Below are positions 36,106 through 45,334 of a stretch of 64,000 bases of DNA, in pieces. The stretch is from Spirochaetales bacterium. Its GTDB lineage: Bacteria > Spirochaetota > Spirochaetia > DSM-27196 > Alkalispirochaetaceae. The position numbers were made by a program, and so were the translations under genes. Numbering within the stretch: the first letter of the stretch is position 1; each line of letters begins with the position of its first letter. The notes under the pieces are model-generated. The model was given only the letters and a program-made list of their open reading frames with translations, searched no databases and was not told where the DNA came from. The DNA lies in NCBI GenBank assembly GCA_028282545.1, contig JANQHT010000088.1:21663-85662 (forward strand), read 5' to 3'.

Positions 36106-37194
36106 TTAGTCCCGCCGCTGCGCGGCGGCGTTCCGACGAAGCTGAACTTCCCGAAAACTGCCGGTCCCCATGAGAATACTGACCGGCTGCATGCCCGGCG
36201 TGTTCTCGAAGATGATCTTCAAAACCACGGTAAGGGGTACCGCCAGGAAGAGTCCCGCCGTGCCCCACAGCCAGCCCCACGTCAGGAGCGAGAAGAGTAT
36301 CACAACGGGGCTCAGATTCAAGCGATCACCGAGCATCTTCGGATCGAGAATGTTCCCGATGATAAGCTGCGCAATTGAGATGGAAAGCGCCGCGGCGATG
36401 GCGCTGTTCCAGTCCGGGACAAACTGAACGATCGCGAAAATACTCGCCAAAAACGAAATCGCGATCGATCCGATGGTCGGAATGAAGTTGAAAAGAAAGG
36501 TGAGGAGCCCCCAGATAAACGCAAAATCAACACCTATCAGCGTAAACGACACCAACACGATGCTCCCGGTCAAGGCGCTCACGAAGAGTTTTACCGCCAG
36601 ATACCGCGATATCTGCTGGTTTGTGTGCGCCAGGATCAACGCAATCGTGCGTGTCGAATGACGCTTCAGGGCGTTTCGCGTTTTCCGGCGCAGGTACGGC
36701 TGTTCCAGAAGCAGAAACAGAAGGTAGATCAGGACCACCAGGAAACCGGTCAGAAAATCGAAGAAGTTCCCCGATGCGGAAAGGACCACGTTGCCGATGC
36801 CCCGGCGAATGCCCAGTTCTTCCAGCAAGTTATCGGGCAGCTCAAAACGGACGATCAGTGCCTGTACAAGCTGCAATAACCGCTCCTGGTACTTGGGGAA
36901 CTCCCGGAGCAGGCTCTGGAAACTCTCGTAGACCACGAAGGCGATCAGGAATCCGAAGGCGAGAAAGGCGGTGAGAATTATCGCTACCGCCACACCCCGG
37001 GGGATGCGCCGTTTGACCATGTATGTCATGACCGGCCCCAGGACAAACGACAACAGCGTGGCGATGATAAACGGAGTCAGAATGCTCGCCATGAGTCGCA
37101 AAACGGCTCCAATGGCCACGAGTGCTATGATCAGGAGGTACGTTGTCCGGCGACGTCCCGTTTTGTCGATTCCCACCATCTCGCTATCGCTCAC
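36106..37194 (-). CDS. AI-2E family transporter (PerM/UPF0118)
   Basis: A 362-aa inner-membrane protein with about eight hydrophobic helices, starting with paired helices (TYLLIIALVAIGAV) and ending with a pattern of helices around FIPTIGSIA and WLWGTAGLFLAVPLTVVLK, which is characteristic of the family. Members export autoinducer-2 or act as sodium/proton antiporters; neither can be chosen here. It lies 17 bases from lpdA and 18 from trpS. Confidence 0.9.
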   Translation of the reverse strand: MSDSEMVGIDKTGRRRTTYLLIIALVAIGAVLRLMASILTPFIIATLLSFVLGPVMTYMVKRRIPRGVAVAIILTAFLAFGFLIAFVVYESFQSLLREFPKYQERLLQLVQALIVRFELPDNLLEELGIRRGIGNVVLSASGNFFDFLTGFLVVLIYLLFLLLEQPYLRRKTRNALKRHSTRTIALILAHTNQQISRYLAVKLFVSALTGSIVLVSFTLIGVDFAFIWGLLTFLFNFIPTIGSIAISFLASIFAIVQFVPDWNSAIAAALSISIAQLIIGNILDPKMLGDRLNLSPVVILFSLLTWGWLWGTAGLFLAVPLTVVLKIIFENTPGMQPVSILMGTGSFREVQLRRNAAAQRRD

Positions 37195-37211
37195 TGCGTT
37201 TCCCCATCCCC

Positions 37212-38603
37212 TTAGGCGTGAATCGCCCAGCCCTCGATGGCACGGGCCGCTTCCATGACCGCTTCAGAAATCGTCGGGTGCGCGTGAACCATGGTGGCAA
37301 CGTCTTCCGGCAGCAACTCAGCGCTCTTGGCGAGAAGCAACTCGTGGATGATCTCCGTTGCATCTTTTCCAACCGCGTGGGCGCCCAGGATCTCGCGACT
37401 TGCGGCGTCCACGATCACCTTCACGTGCCCTTCCGCCTGGTCGATTGCGACCGTTTTGCCGGCACCGCGATACGGGAAGAGCTGTGTTTCAATGGTGCGT
37501 CCCGCCTCCCGGGCGGCCTTTTCGGTCAGGCCGAAGCTGCCCACCTGCGGCTCGCAGTAGACCGCCCCGGGGATAAGCCCGTCGCCGATTCGCGGCTCGG
37601 GATCGTGCCCGGCGATCGTTTCCACCGCGATCTCCCCTTCCTTGCTCGCCACGTGTGCAAGCAACGGTGTCGCGACGACATCTCCGATGGCGAAGATCGT
37701 ATCCACGGCGGTTCGGTAGTAGTCACCAACGACGATGAAACCACGGTCTACCTGGACTCCGACGCGATCGAGCCCCAAGCCTTCACTGTTGGGGGCGCGC
37801 CCGACCGCAACAAGGAGCTTCTCCGCCGAGAGGTCCTCCGTTTTCCCCGACGAATCCTCCACCGTCACCGTGACGCCCTTGGCGGTGGTGGCCAGTTTTG
37901 TCGCCCGGGTGCCGGTACGCGTCACGATCCCGTACCGCTTGAACGCTTTCTCGACCACCGACACGGAATCGGCGTCTTCAAGAGGAAGCAGTTGGTCTAG
38001 CATCTCCACCACGGTTACCTCAACCCCGAAGGCGTTCATCACGTAGGCAAACTCCATCCCGATGGCGCCCGCCCCGAGAATGATGAGGCTCTTCGGAAGC
38101 GAATTTAGGGCAAGGATATCGCGCGACGAAATAACGCGGTCCTGGTCGAAGGCGAAGCCCGGTACTTCCCGGGGTCTGGAACCGGTGGCGATGATTACGT
38201 TGGCCGCGGTCACCGCGTCCTTTCCGTCGATAACCACTTCGTGGGCCGACTTGAACTCGGCCGTACCGGTGATGTACTCGACGTTGTTTTTCTTCAGGAG
38301 GAACTGAATCCCTTTGGAGAGCTTCGAAGCGGCCTGCCTCGATTTTTTGTGTACTTTCCCGTAGTCAATGCTCGAAAGGTCAACCGACGCGCCCATGTCG
38401 GCAAGGGCGGCCGAATCGTGAACGAGTTCCGCCTGGCGAATAAGCGCCTTGGACGGTATGCATCCCCAATTGAGACATACGCCCCCGGGTTGGTCCTTTT
38501 CCACGACCGCCGCTTTGAGCCCCAGTTGAGACGCTCGAATAGCCGCCACGTAGCCGCCGGGTCCGGCGCCTATCACAAGAACGTCGTATTGATAGTCACT
38601 CAT
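37212..38603 (-). CDS. lpdA: Dihydrolipoyl dehydrogenase (E3)
   Basis: Flavoprotein that reoxidises dihydrolipoamide with NAD+ in the pyruvate dehydrogenase complex. The redox-active disulfide is GGVCLNWGCIPSK (Cys43 and Cys48), with the FAD site VIGAGPGGYVAA at the N-terminus and the C-terminal catalytic HAHPTISEA. The length is 463 aa. It is the fourth gene of the PDH set, 12 bases after the E2 gene. Confidence 0.97.
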   Translation of the reverse strand: MSDYQYDVLVIGAGPGGYVAAIRASQLGLKAAVVEKDQPGGVCLNWGCIPSKALIRQAELVHDSAALADMGASVDLSSIDYGKVHKKSRQAASKLSKGIQFLLKKNNVEYITGTAEFKSAHEVVIDGKDAVTAANVIIATGSRPREVPGFAFDQDRVISSRDILALNSLPKSLIILGAGAIGMEFAYVMNAFGVEVTVVEMLDQLLPLEDADSVSVVEKAFKRYGIVTRTGTRATKLATTAKGVTVTVEDSSGKTEDLSAEKLLVAVGRAPNSEGLGLDRVGVQVDRGFIVVGDYYRTAVDTIFAIGDVVATPLLAHVASKEGEIAVETIAGHDPEPRIGDGLIPGAVYCEPQVGSFGLTEKAAREAGRTIETQLFPYRGAGKTVAIDQAEGHVKVIVDAASREILGAHAVGKDATEIIHELLLAKSAELLPEDVATMVHAHPTISEAVMEAARAIEGWAIHA

Positions 38604-38615
38604 GCAGGTACTCCT

Positions 38616-39908
38616 TTACAGAACCATTCGCGCCGGTTCTTCAATAAGCTGCGTCAATTCTCGGAGGAACCGCGCCCCCAGGGCTCCATCGATTACCCGG
38701 TGGTCGCAGGACAACGTTAGTTTCATCAGGTTTGCTACGACGATGTCTCCGTCCTCGTCAACCACAGGCGTGGCGATCGTCTTTCCTACCGCCAGGATCG
38801 CCGAACCGGGCGGGTTAATGATCGCCGTAAACTCCTCGATCCCGAAAGAACCCAGGTTGCTGATCGTGAACGTTGCACCGTTGTACTCCTCCGGTGCGAG
38901 GGCGTTGTTACGGGCCTTCTCTATCAGCACCTGCAGTTCGGCGTCGATCGCCACCACGCCCTTGTTGGCGCAGTTCCGGACGATCGGTGTGATCAACCCG
39001 TTCCCAACGTCAACGGCGAGTCCAATATCAACGCTGCCGAACTGGAGTATCTCGGTCTCCTGCCAACCGGCGTTAACGGCGGGATGGCGGCGCAACGCTT
39101 CAGCGGCGAACTTCATCAGGTACGCGTTGAAGGATACCTTGGAATCGAGTTCCCGGTTTGCCGAAGAGCGGGCCCGAACCAGGGCGGAAACCTCCGCGGA
39201 GCTCTTTAGGTAGAAATGGGGCGCACTGAACTTGCTCTCCGACAGGCGCCGGGCGATGACCGACCGTATCTTGGTTACGGGAATGCGCTCATCGGCTCCG
39301 GGCAGGCCCGCAACCGCGCCGGCGGAAACGGGTCTCGCCGTGGGAACGCCCCGGAAATTTTCCACGTCCGCTTTGGTAACTCTGCCGTCGGGGCCGGAGC
39401 CCGGTACCAGCAAAATGTCGACGTTCCGCGCCGCGGCGAGTTTTCGGGCCACCGGCGTCGCCTTGATGCGGCCGGAGGCGGCCGGCGTCGGAGAGACCTG
39501 CGGGGGAACCGCAGCGGGTGCGGAGGACGGCGCTGGAACGCCGGCGGGTCCATCCGCGGCGGGTACGCCGGCAGATTCTCCGGCGGGCGTCGTCTCTGCG
39601 GTGGATGGTTCCTCCGGTGCGGGAGGTGCCGCGGCGGGGGCGGAGGCGAGAAGTTCTTCAAAACTCTCTCCCGATTCACCAAGAACGGCGATGGTGTCCC
39701 CGACGCGGGCGGAAGAACCCTCGGTTACTACGATCTTGAGGAGCGTCCCCTCCTGGGTCGCTTCGTACTCCATGGTCGCCTTGTCGGTCTCTACCTCGCA
39801 CAGGACGTCCCCGGTGCTGACCGTGTCGCCCTCTTTTTTGCTCCATGACGCAATGGTTCCCTCCTCCATCGTTGGGGAGAGCGCAGTCATCAGTACAAGT
39901 TCCGCCAT
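38616..39908 (-). CDS. pdhC: Dihydrolipoyllysine acetyltransferase (PDH E2)
   Basis: Core of the pyruvate dehydrogenase complex, transferring acetyl groups from lipoate to CoA. It has one lipoyl domain (Lys43 in ETDKATMEYE), an Ala/Pro-rich linker, a peripheral-subunit-binding domain around residue 145-180 (ATPVARKLAA, then GPDGRVTKADVENF) and the catalytic domain with LTLSCDHRVIDGA near the C-terminus. The length (430 aa) is normal. It lies three bases after the E1-beta gene. Confidence 0.97.
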   Translation of the reverse strand: MAELVLMTALSPTMEEGTIASWSKKEGDTVSTGDVLCEVETDKATMEYEATQEGTLLKIVVTEGSSARVGDTIAVLGESGESFEELLASAPAAAPPAPEEPSTAETTPAGESAGVPAADGPAGVPAPSSAPAAVPPQVSPTPAASGRIKATPVARKLAAARNVDILLVPGSGPDGRVTKADVENFRGVPTARPVSAGAVAGLPGADERIPVTKIRSVIARRLSESKFSAPHFYLKSSAEVSALVRARSSANRELDSKVSFNAYLMKFAAEALRRHPAVNAGWQETEILQFGSVDIGLAVDVGNGLITPIVRNCANKGVVAIDAELQVLIEKARNNALAPEEYNGATFTISNLGSFGIEEFTAIINPPGSAILAVGKTIATPVVDEDGDIVVANLMKLTLSCDHRVIDGALGARFLRELTQLIEEPARMVL

Positions 39909-39911
39909 CTT

Positions 39912-40892
39912 CTACTCCATGTAACAGACGCGCTTCGTCGCGTCCACGATCTTTTCGATGGTCGGCTGGACAGCCAGCTCGAGCCGGTGATTGTACGGCA
40001 TCGGAACGTCCTCGCTTGCAACGAGTTCAACCGGTGCGTCCAGGTCGTCAAAACAGTTCCGCGAGATCATCCACGCCACGTGAGAACCGACGCTGGCCAC
40101 CGGCCACGACTCTTCAACAACGACGGCGCGGTTCGTCTTTCGCACGGAGGCGTAGATCGTCGATTCGTCGATGGGCCTGAGCGAACGCAAATCCACCACT
40201 TCCGCCGATACGCCGAGTTTCTCTAATTCGCCCGCGGCGGCGAGCACCATGCGAACGGGTTTGGAATAGCTGATGAGGGTAACGTCCGCACCCTCTCGTT
40301 TTACGTCGGCTTCGCCGAAGGGGATCAGGTACTCCTCCTCCGGCACGTCACCGGTCCATCCGTATGACATCTCGCTCTCGAGAAAAACGACCGGGTTGTC
40401 GTCGCGAATGGCCGTCTTCAAGAGGCCTTTCGCATCGTAGGGAGTACTGGGGGCAACCACTTTCAATCCCGGGATGTGGGCGTAGTAGCTCTGGAACGCC
40501 TGCGAATGCTGCGACGAGAGGTATTCGGCCGGGCCGTTGGGACCACGGAGAACCATCGGGACCTTGAGCTGCCCCCCCGACATGTGACGCAGCTTGGCGG
40601 CGTTGTTCACCACCTGGTCCAAGGCCAGGAGCGAGAAGTTGAACGTCATCCACTCAACAATGGGCCGGAGCCCCACCGATGCCGCACCGACCCCGATACC
40701 GGTGAAACCAAGCTCCGTTATCGGCGTATCCCGAACTCGCTTGGGACCGTACTTGTCCAGCAGCCCCTTGGTTACCTTGTAGGCACCGTTGTACTCCCCG
40801 ACCTCCTCGCCCATGATAAAGACGGTTTTGTCGCGGGCCATCTCCTCGTCGATTGCTTGGCGTAGCGCTTCGCGCATCTGAATTTCAGGCAT
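39912..40892 (-). CDS. pdhB: Pyruvate dehydrogenase E1 beta subunit
   Basis: Beta chain of the thiamine-dependent E1 heterotetramer that decarboxylates pyruvate. It opens with the typical MREALRQAIDEEMARD and VFIMGEEVGEYNGAYKVT and is 326 aa long. Shares no lipoyl or KAS domain, unlike the fused E1 at 24558. It lies 14 bases after the alpha-subunit gene. Confidence 0.96.
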   Translation of the reverse strand: MPEIQMREALRQAIDEEMARDKTVFIMGEEVGEYNGAYKVTKGLLDKYGPKRVRDTPITELGFTGIGVGAASVGLRPIVEWMTFNFSLLALDQVVNNAAKLRHMSGGQLKVPMVLRGPNGPAEYLSSQHSQAFQSYYAHIPGLKVVAPSTPYDAKGLLKTAIRDDNPVVFLESEMSYGWTGDVPEEEYLIPFGEADVKREGADVTLISYSKPVRMVLAAAGELEKLGVSAEVVDLRSLRPIDESTIYASVRKTNRAVVVEESWPVASVGSHVAWMISRNCFDDLDAPVELVASEDVPMPYNHRLELAVQPTIEKIVDATKRVCYME

Positions 40893-40906
40893 CGTTCTCC
40901 CTCCGC

Positions 40907-41881
40907 CTAGGCAAGGATGTCTTCGTACATGGTGTGCAACGCCGGTTCTTCACTCGATTCGGCGAACTCGACGGACTCGTTGACGCGTTTTTTGGCCTTC
41001 TCATCGATCGAAGCGTACGCTTTGTCATCGATGAATCCCGCGTCGATCATACGGGACTTGAGCTGAAGGATCGGGTCCTGCTTCTTGTAGGCCTCGAGTT
41101 CCTCCTTGGTGCGATACTTACCGGGATCGCTCATGCTGTGTCCCTTGTAACGGTACGTTTTGATGTCCAGCAGCCAGGCTGTCCCGCTCTTTCGTGAATC
41201 CGTAGCAACCTCTTTGATCCCTTCGTATATCGCTATAAAGTCCATTCCATCGATCGTCTTCCCGGGCAGGTCGTAGCCGGCCGCCTTGATCGAGAAGTCC
41301 TCAACGCCCGATACGCGCGTGACCGCCGTACCCATGCCGAAGTGGTTGTTTTCAACGATAAGGATGACCGGTAATTTCCAGATCTTTGCCAAGTTCAGCG
41401 TCTCATGGAAGGCACCCTGGTGAATGGCGCCGTCCCCGAAGTAGCACAGGGTGACGCCACCATCGCCGTCGTACATCTGCTTGAACGCCACGCCGGCGGC
41501 AATGGGGATCTGTGCCCCCACGATCCCGTTTCCACCGAGAAAATGGCGCTCCGCATCGAACATGTGCATCGAACCGCCCTTGCCCCGGGAACAACCGGTA
41601 ACCTTCCCGTACAGCTCGGCCATAACGACGTTCGGATCCATACCTACCGCCAGGGCGTGGCCGTGGTCACGGTAGGAGGTAAGGATATAGTCTTTTTTGA
41701 GGTCCAGGGCCGCGACGCTTCCCACCGCAACCGCTTCCTGGCCGTTGTAGAGGTGGCAAAAACCACCGATCTTCCGGAGACCGTACATCTGCGCGGCCTT
41801 TTCTTCGAAGCGTCGAATGAGGACCATGTCTTCAAGGGCCTTCACCAGGAAGTTCTTTTTGTACGAACTGAGATCACTCAT
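40907..41881 (-). CDS. pdhA: Pyruvate dehydrogenase E1 alpha subunit
   Basis: Alpha chain of E1, binding thiamine diphosphate through GDGAIHQGAFHE and the asparagine in ENNHFGMGT. The GGSMHMFD block and the phosphorylation-loop-like YRYKGHSMSDPGKYR are typical of pyruvate-type E1-alpha, so pyruvate is the likely substrate. The ATG at 41881 (or a GTG one codon earlier) gives about 324 aa. It follows the PPOX-like gene by 10 bases. Confidence 0.96.
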   Translation of the reverse strand: MSDLSSYKKNFLVKALEDMVLIRRFEEKAAQMYGLRKIGGFCHLYNGQEAVAVGSVAALDLKKDYILTSYRDHGHALAVGMDPNVVMAELYGKVTGCSRGKGGSMHMFDAERHFLGGNGIVGAQIPIAAGVAFKQMYDGDGGVTLCYFGDGAIHQGAFHETLNLAKIWKLPVILIVENNHFGMGTAVTRVSGVEDFSIKAAGYDLPGKTIDGMDFIAIYEGIKEVATDSRKSGTAWLLDIKTYRYKGHSMSDPGKYRTKEELEAYKKQDPILQLKSRMIDAGFIDDKAYASIDEKAKKRVNESVEFAESSEEPALHTMYEDILA

Positions 41882-41890
41882 CACGGCCCC

Positions 41891-42334
41891 CTAGACGTTG
41901 TCGAATGATGCGGAAAAACGCTCGCCCTTGGTTGGACGAAAGTAGTCCAACTGGTCGATTCGCGTTTCTACGATGACAAAGTCCGCCGTATCGGAGTTGA
42001 TTCGCCAAAAGATCGTCATGTGCCCGCCGATCGCCTCGAGAACGTCCGATTTCAGGCTCGGATTGTCGATAATCTGCGCGTGGCCACGGGCGGTGACAAT
42101 TTCGCTCAATGACCTCGTTTGGATCAGCCACTCCACACGCGGGTTCGCCTCTATCTGCGCCACTTTGGCGAAAGACGGGACCGTCACGGTGTAGATAAAA
42201 CCGTCACGACCGCGTAGTACAGCGGGTGTGACCCATCGCGATCGCGGTTCCCCCTCTGTAACGGTGGAAAGCACCGCGGTGTGGGAGTCGTCAATCACCT
42301 TCTCGAGAACGGCCAGGATGGCCTTTACATCCAT
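41891..42334 (-). CDS. Pyridoxamine 5'-phosphate oxidase family (PPOX-like) protein
   Basis: A 147-aa flavin-binding split-barrel protein. The early TVTEGEPRSRWVTPAVL strand pattern matches the general-stress/PPOX-like group rather than true PdxH, which is longer. It is the first gene of the minus-strand run containing the PDH complex, has a strong ggagg ribosome-binding site, and is divergent from the nqr cluster. A role in flavin or redox handling linked to PDH is inference. Confidence 0.78.
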   Translation of the reverse strand: MDVKAILAVLEKVIDDSHTAVLSTVTEGEPRSRWVTPAVLRGRDGFIYTVTVPSFAKVAQIEANPRVEWLIQTRSLSEIVTARGHAQIIDNPSLKSDVLEAIGGHMTIFWRINSDTADFVIVETRIDQLDYFRPTKGERFSASFDNV

Positions 42335-42510
42335 CGTTTTCCTCCGGGCTTTGTTTGTGTGGTCTCAGTGTACTAAAAAAACCACCTTCTGTGGCCAACG
42401 GTCCGGATGGTTCCGGAAGAGCTGTACGTTACCAAAATTGATTACTATACTTTTGGCAATGTTTGGGTAAAAAACCGTGCGAAATTTACCTATTTCGCGC
42501 AGGAGGCGAT
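42335..42510. promoter_or_regulatory. Divergent region between PPOX-PDH run and nqr cluster
   Basis: A 176-base AT-rich gap. On the plus strand TATACT (42446-42451) is a good -10 without a convincing -35, and aggagg (42501-42506) is a strong ribosome-binding site for the GTG at 42511. No clear operator palindrome was found by eye. Confidence 0.4.
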
Positions 42511-43521
42511 GTGTTCCAGCGACAGGACGTAATGCGCAGAGTGGTATTCTCACTCGTCCCGATATTTTTGTTCGCAACGTTTCTCTACGGCTGGCGCGTG
42601 CCGGTCACGACGGCAGTGGTTTTCGCTCTTGCGATCGCCACCGAGTACCTCTTTGAACGGAAACGAAAGAAAAAAGTCAGCGAAGCCGTGCTCGTAACAA
42701 GCGCGCTCTATGCCCTATCCTTGCCGGCTGCCACACCGCTCTGGATAGCCGCCGTTGGAATCGTATTCGCAATCGCGATCGGCAAAGAGGCGTTTGGTGG
42801 ATTCGGACGCAACATTTTCAACCCGGCGATCACCGGCCGGTTATTTATCTACATTACATTCCCAACCGTTCTGGCAGCCACGTGGGCCGTGCCGGCGCTT
42901 ATTGATTCGACCGCCGGTCTCTCGGGAGCTTTTGGTACCTCCGGCGTTTCCGGAGTCGATGCGGTGACCGCGGCGACTCCCTTGGCGGTGATTCGTTCCG
43001 GCGAACTGCCAAACCTGTGGCATCTCTTCTTCGGCTTCCGGGCGGGCTCCGTGGGTGAAAGCAGTACCGCCCTTATCCTCTTGGCAGCCGTGTACCTGAT
43101 GGCAACAAAAACCGCCAACTGGCGCATGATTGTCTCCACCGTAGGCAGCGCACTTCTCTTCACTGCGGCTTTTTTCTTCGCGGGCCTCATCCCCGGTCTG
43201 GACCCCGCAGCCTACCGGGGATTGTCATCGCTTGCACCGATCGCCGCCTTTATGATGAGCGGCAGCATCCTTTACGTTACGGTGTTCATGGCGACGGACC
43301 CGATTTCGGGGCCTAACAAACCGATTTCACAGCTCGTGTACGGATTCCTTATCGGGGGAGTGACGATTGTCATCCGAATCTTCAGCGGCTTTCCCGAAGG
43401 CACAAGTTTTGCAATCCTCATGGGCAACACCTTTGCATCGCTCTTTGACGAGATATTCCCCAAGGCGAAGAAAAAGGCCAAGAAAAAAAGCGCGACCAAA
43501 AAGACGGAGGCTGCGGTATGA
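42511..43521 (+). CDS. NqrB/RnfD-like membrane subunit of a redox-driven ion pump
   Basis: A 336-aa polytopic subunit that carries covalent FMN. The flavinylation motif DAVTAAT places FMN on Thr156, and FGRNIFNPAITGRLF is conserved in the family. The length is closer to RnfD (about 350) than to NqrB (about 410), so subunit naming is ambiguous; the NqrF at the end of the cluster favours NQR. The GTG at 42511 has an aggagg site four bases upstream; the TTG at 42463 and ATG at 42532 are alternatives. Confidence 0.9.
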   Translation: MFQRQDVMRRVVFSLVPIFLFATFLYGWRVPVTTAVVFALAIATEYLFERKRKKKVSEAVLVTSALYALSLPAATPLWIAAVGIVFAIAIGKEAFGGFGRNIFNPAITGRLFIYITFPTVLAATWAVPALIDSTAGLSGAFGTSGVSGVDAVTAATPLAVIRSGELPNLWHLFFGFRAGSVGESSTALILLAAVYLMATKTANWRMIVSTVGSALLFTAAFFFAGLIPGLDPAAYRGLSSLAPIAAFMMSGSILYVTVFMATDPISGPNKPISQLVYGFLIGGVTIVIRIFSGFPEGTSFAILMGNTFASLFDEIFPKAKKKAKKKSATKKTEAAV

Positions 43522-44123
43522 ACCGGCAGGGACTCATCTATACCATCGTTTTCACGTTTGTCGTTTCCTTTGTATTCGTGCTGCTCCTGGCCGTCGCGGA
43601 TCAACAGACGCAGGCGCGTGTTCTCCAGAACCAGACGATCGCACGGCAACGGGCCATCCTGAGCGCACTCTCTCTTCCCGCTGAAAGCGTGGAAGAGGTT
43701 CAGGAGCAGTACGCTGCGGTCGAACAACTGGCGGTCGAAGACGAGATCCTCTACCGCGTTGAGACGGGACGCGGCGCCCTCGTTGCCAAGGAGTTTGCCG
43801 GGGCGGGACTGTGGGGGACCATCTCAGGGGTGATCGGCGTCACCGAAGGCCTCGATCGTGTGACCGGCATCGAAATCATCGACCAGAACGAAACGCCCGG
43901 ACTCGGGGCGAGAATCGACGAGGAGTGGTTCAAGCGCCAATTGGCCGGTGAACGCATCCGGGAAGGCACTATTCGCGTGGGTGGAACCGGTGACGGTGAC
44001 TACGACTACGAGAACGGAAAGATTGACGCAATTACCGGCGCCACACGAACGAGCGAATCGATGCAGAAAATCATCAAGGCTGAAATTGACCAGTTGGAAC
44101 AGCTGATTGGAGGTGGGTCATGA
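43518..44123 (+). CDS. NqrC/RnfG-like FMN-binding subunit
   Basis: A 201-aa subunit with one N-terminal membrane helix and a periplasmic FMN-binding domain. The motif DAITGAT puts covalent FMN on Thr176. The length matches RnfG (about 205) rather than NqrC (about 260). Overlaps the previous gene by four bases and the next by four. Confidence 0.92.
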   Translation: MNRQGLIYTIVFTFVVSFVFVLLLAVADQQTQARVLQNQTIARQRAILSALSLPAESVEEVQEQYAAVEQLAVEDEILYRVETGRGALVAKEFAGAGLWGTISGVIGVTEGLDRVTGIEIIDQNETPGLGARIDEEWFKRQLAGERIREGTIRVGGTGDGDYDYENGKIDAITGATRTSESMQKIIKAEIDQLEQLIGGGS

Positions 44124-44725
44124 GCGCCGTCGGCACTATCCTCAAGGAGAACCTCTGGACCAACAACCCGATCTTCATGCAGGTCCTGGGCATCTGCAGC
44201 GCCCTGGCGGTAACCAACCTGTTGACCAACACGATGGTAATGACAATCGGCGTCACCTTCGTAACCGCCATGTCCAGCCTGACCGTGTCGCTGATACGTC
44301 AGTTCGTACCGCGCAAGGTACGGATGATTGTCCAGACGTTGATTATCGCCTTCTACGTCATTATCGTGGACATTCTGCTCAAGGCCTATGCTCCCGACAT
44401 CAGCCGGCAACTGGGCCCCTACGTCGGGCTGATCATAACCAACTGCATAATCATGGGTCGTTTGGAAGCCTTTGCCCAGTCGAATCCGCCCCTCCTCTCC
44501 ACCTGGGACGGCATGACCGCCGGCTTTGGTTACATGGCCGTACTGCTGGTAATCGCCTTTGTGCGGGAACTGCTTGGATTCGGATCGCTCTTCGGAGTGC
44601 GGATCATGCCGTCCGGGTTTGTTCCCTGGACCATTATGGTAACCGCGCCGAGTGCGTTTTTTCTCCTGGGTATCATCATCTGGGTCGGGAAAACGATCAT
44701 GAATCGTGAAGGAGCGCCGGCATGA
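44120..44725 (+). CDS. NqrD/RnfE-like membrane subunit
   Basis: A 201-aa protein with six hydrophobic helices. The opening LKENLWTNNPIFMQVLGICSA and the ALAVTNLLTNT block are diagnostic of NqrD/RnfE. The ATG overlaps the previous stop and its own stop overlaps the next start, so the operon is translationally coupled throughout. Confidence 0.94.
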   Translation: MSAVGTILKENLWTNNPIFMQVLGICSALAVTNLLTNTMVMTIGVTFVTAMSSLTVSLIRQFVPRKVRMIVQTLIIAFYVIIVDILLKAYAPDISRQLGPYVGLIITNCIIMGRLEAFAQSNPPLLSTWDGMTAGFGYMAVLLVIAFVRELLGFGSLFGVRIMPSGFVPWTIMVTAPSAFFLLGIIIWVGKTIMNREGAPA

Positions 44726-45321
44726 GCGCGGCACCCGTCCTCAATCCATTTTCCCTTTTCTTCGCCTCGATTTTCACGAGCAACATTCTCCTTGCCAATT
44801 TCCTGGGGATGTGTTCGTTTATCTCGATTTCGAAGGACGGCAAGTCTTCAAACGGCCTCGGTTTTGCAGTTACAGTGGTGCTCGGCATCACCAGCGCCGT
44901 GAACTGGGCGGTCCTGCACTTTGTGCTTATCCCCCTCCAGCTCGAATACCTGCGTTATATCGTTTTTATCATTACGATCGCCGCCACGGTTCAGATACTC
45001 GAAATGATCATCGACCGCGTATCACAGGCACTCTACATGTCGCTCGGTATCTTTCTGCCGCTGATTACGGTCAACTGCGCGATCCTGGGTGTGTCGCTCT
45101 TTATCGACATTCGTGCCTACACCTTTGTGCAGTCGGTCATCTACGGCGTCGGTTCGGGACTCGGTTGGTGGCTGGCGATTGCGGCCCTTTCGGCAATTCG
45201 AAAGAAAACCGACAAATCGCCGGTGCCGGCGGGACTCAAGGGCCCCGGGATCACGATGATCACCATCGGCTTTATGGCGATGGCTTTTATGGGCTTTTCC
45301 GGAATGCTCCAAGTCCAATAA
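44722..45321 (+). CDS. NqrE/RnfA-like membrane subunit
   Basis: A 199-aa six-helix subunit, the inverted-topology partner of NqrD, together holding the intramembrane iron site. SIFTSNILLANFLGMCSF carries one of the cysteines and a second is in LPLITVNCAILGVS. The length matches the family. An aaggagg ribosome-binding site for nqrF lies directly after its stop. Confidence 0.94.
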   Translation: MSAAPVLNPFSLFFASIFTSNILLANFLGMCSFISISKDGKSSNGLGFAVTVVLGITSAVNWAVLHFVLIPLQLEYLRYIVFIITIAATVQILEMIIDRVSQALYMSLGIFLPLITVNCAILGVSLFIDIRAYTFVQSVIYGVGSGLGWWLAIAALSAIRKKTDKSPVPAGLKGPGITMITIGFMAMAFMGFSGMLQVQ

Positions 45322-45334
45322 GGAGGTTCACCTG

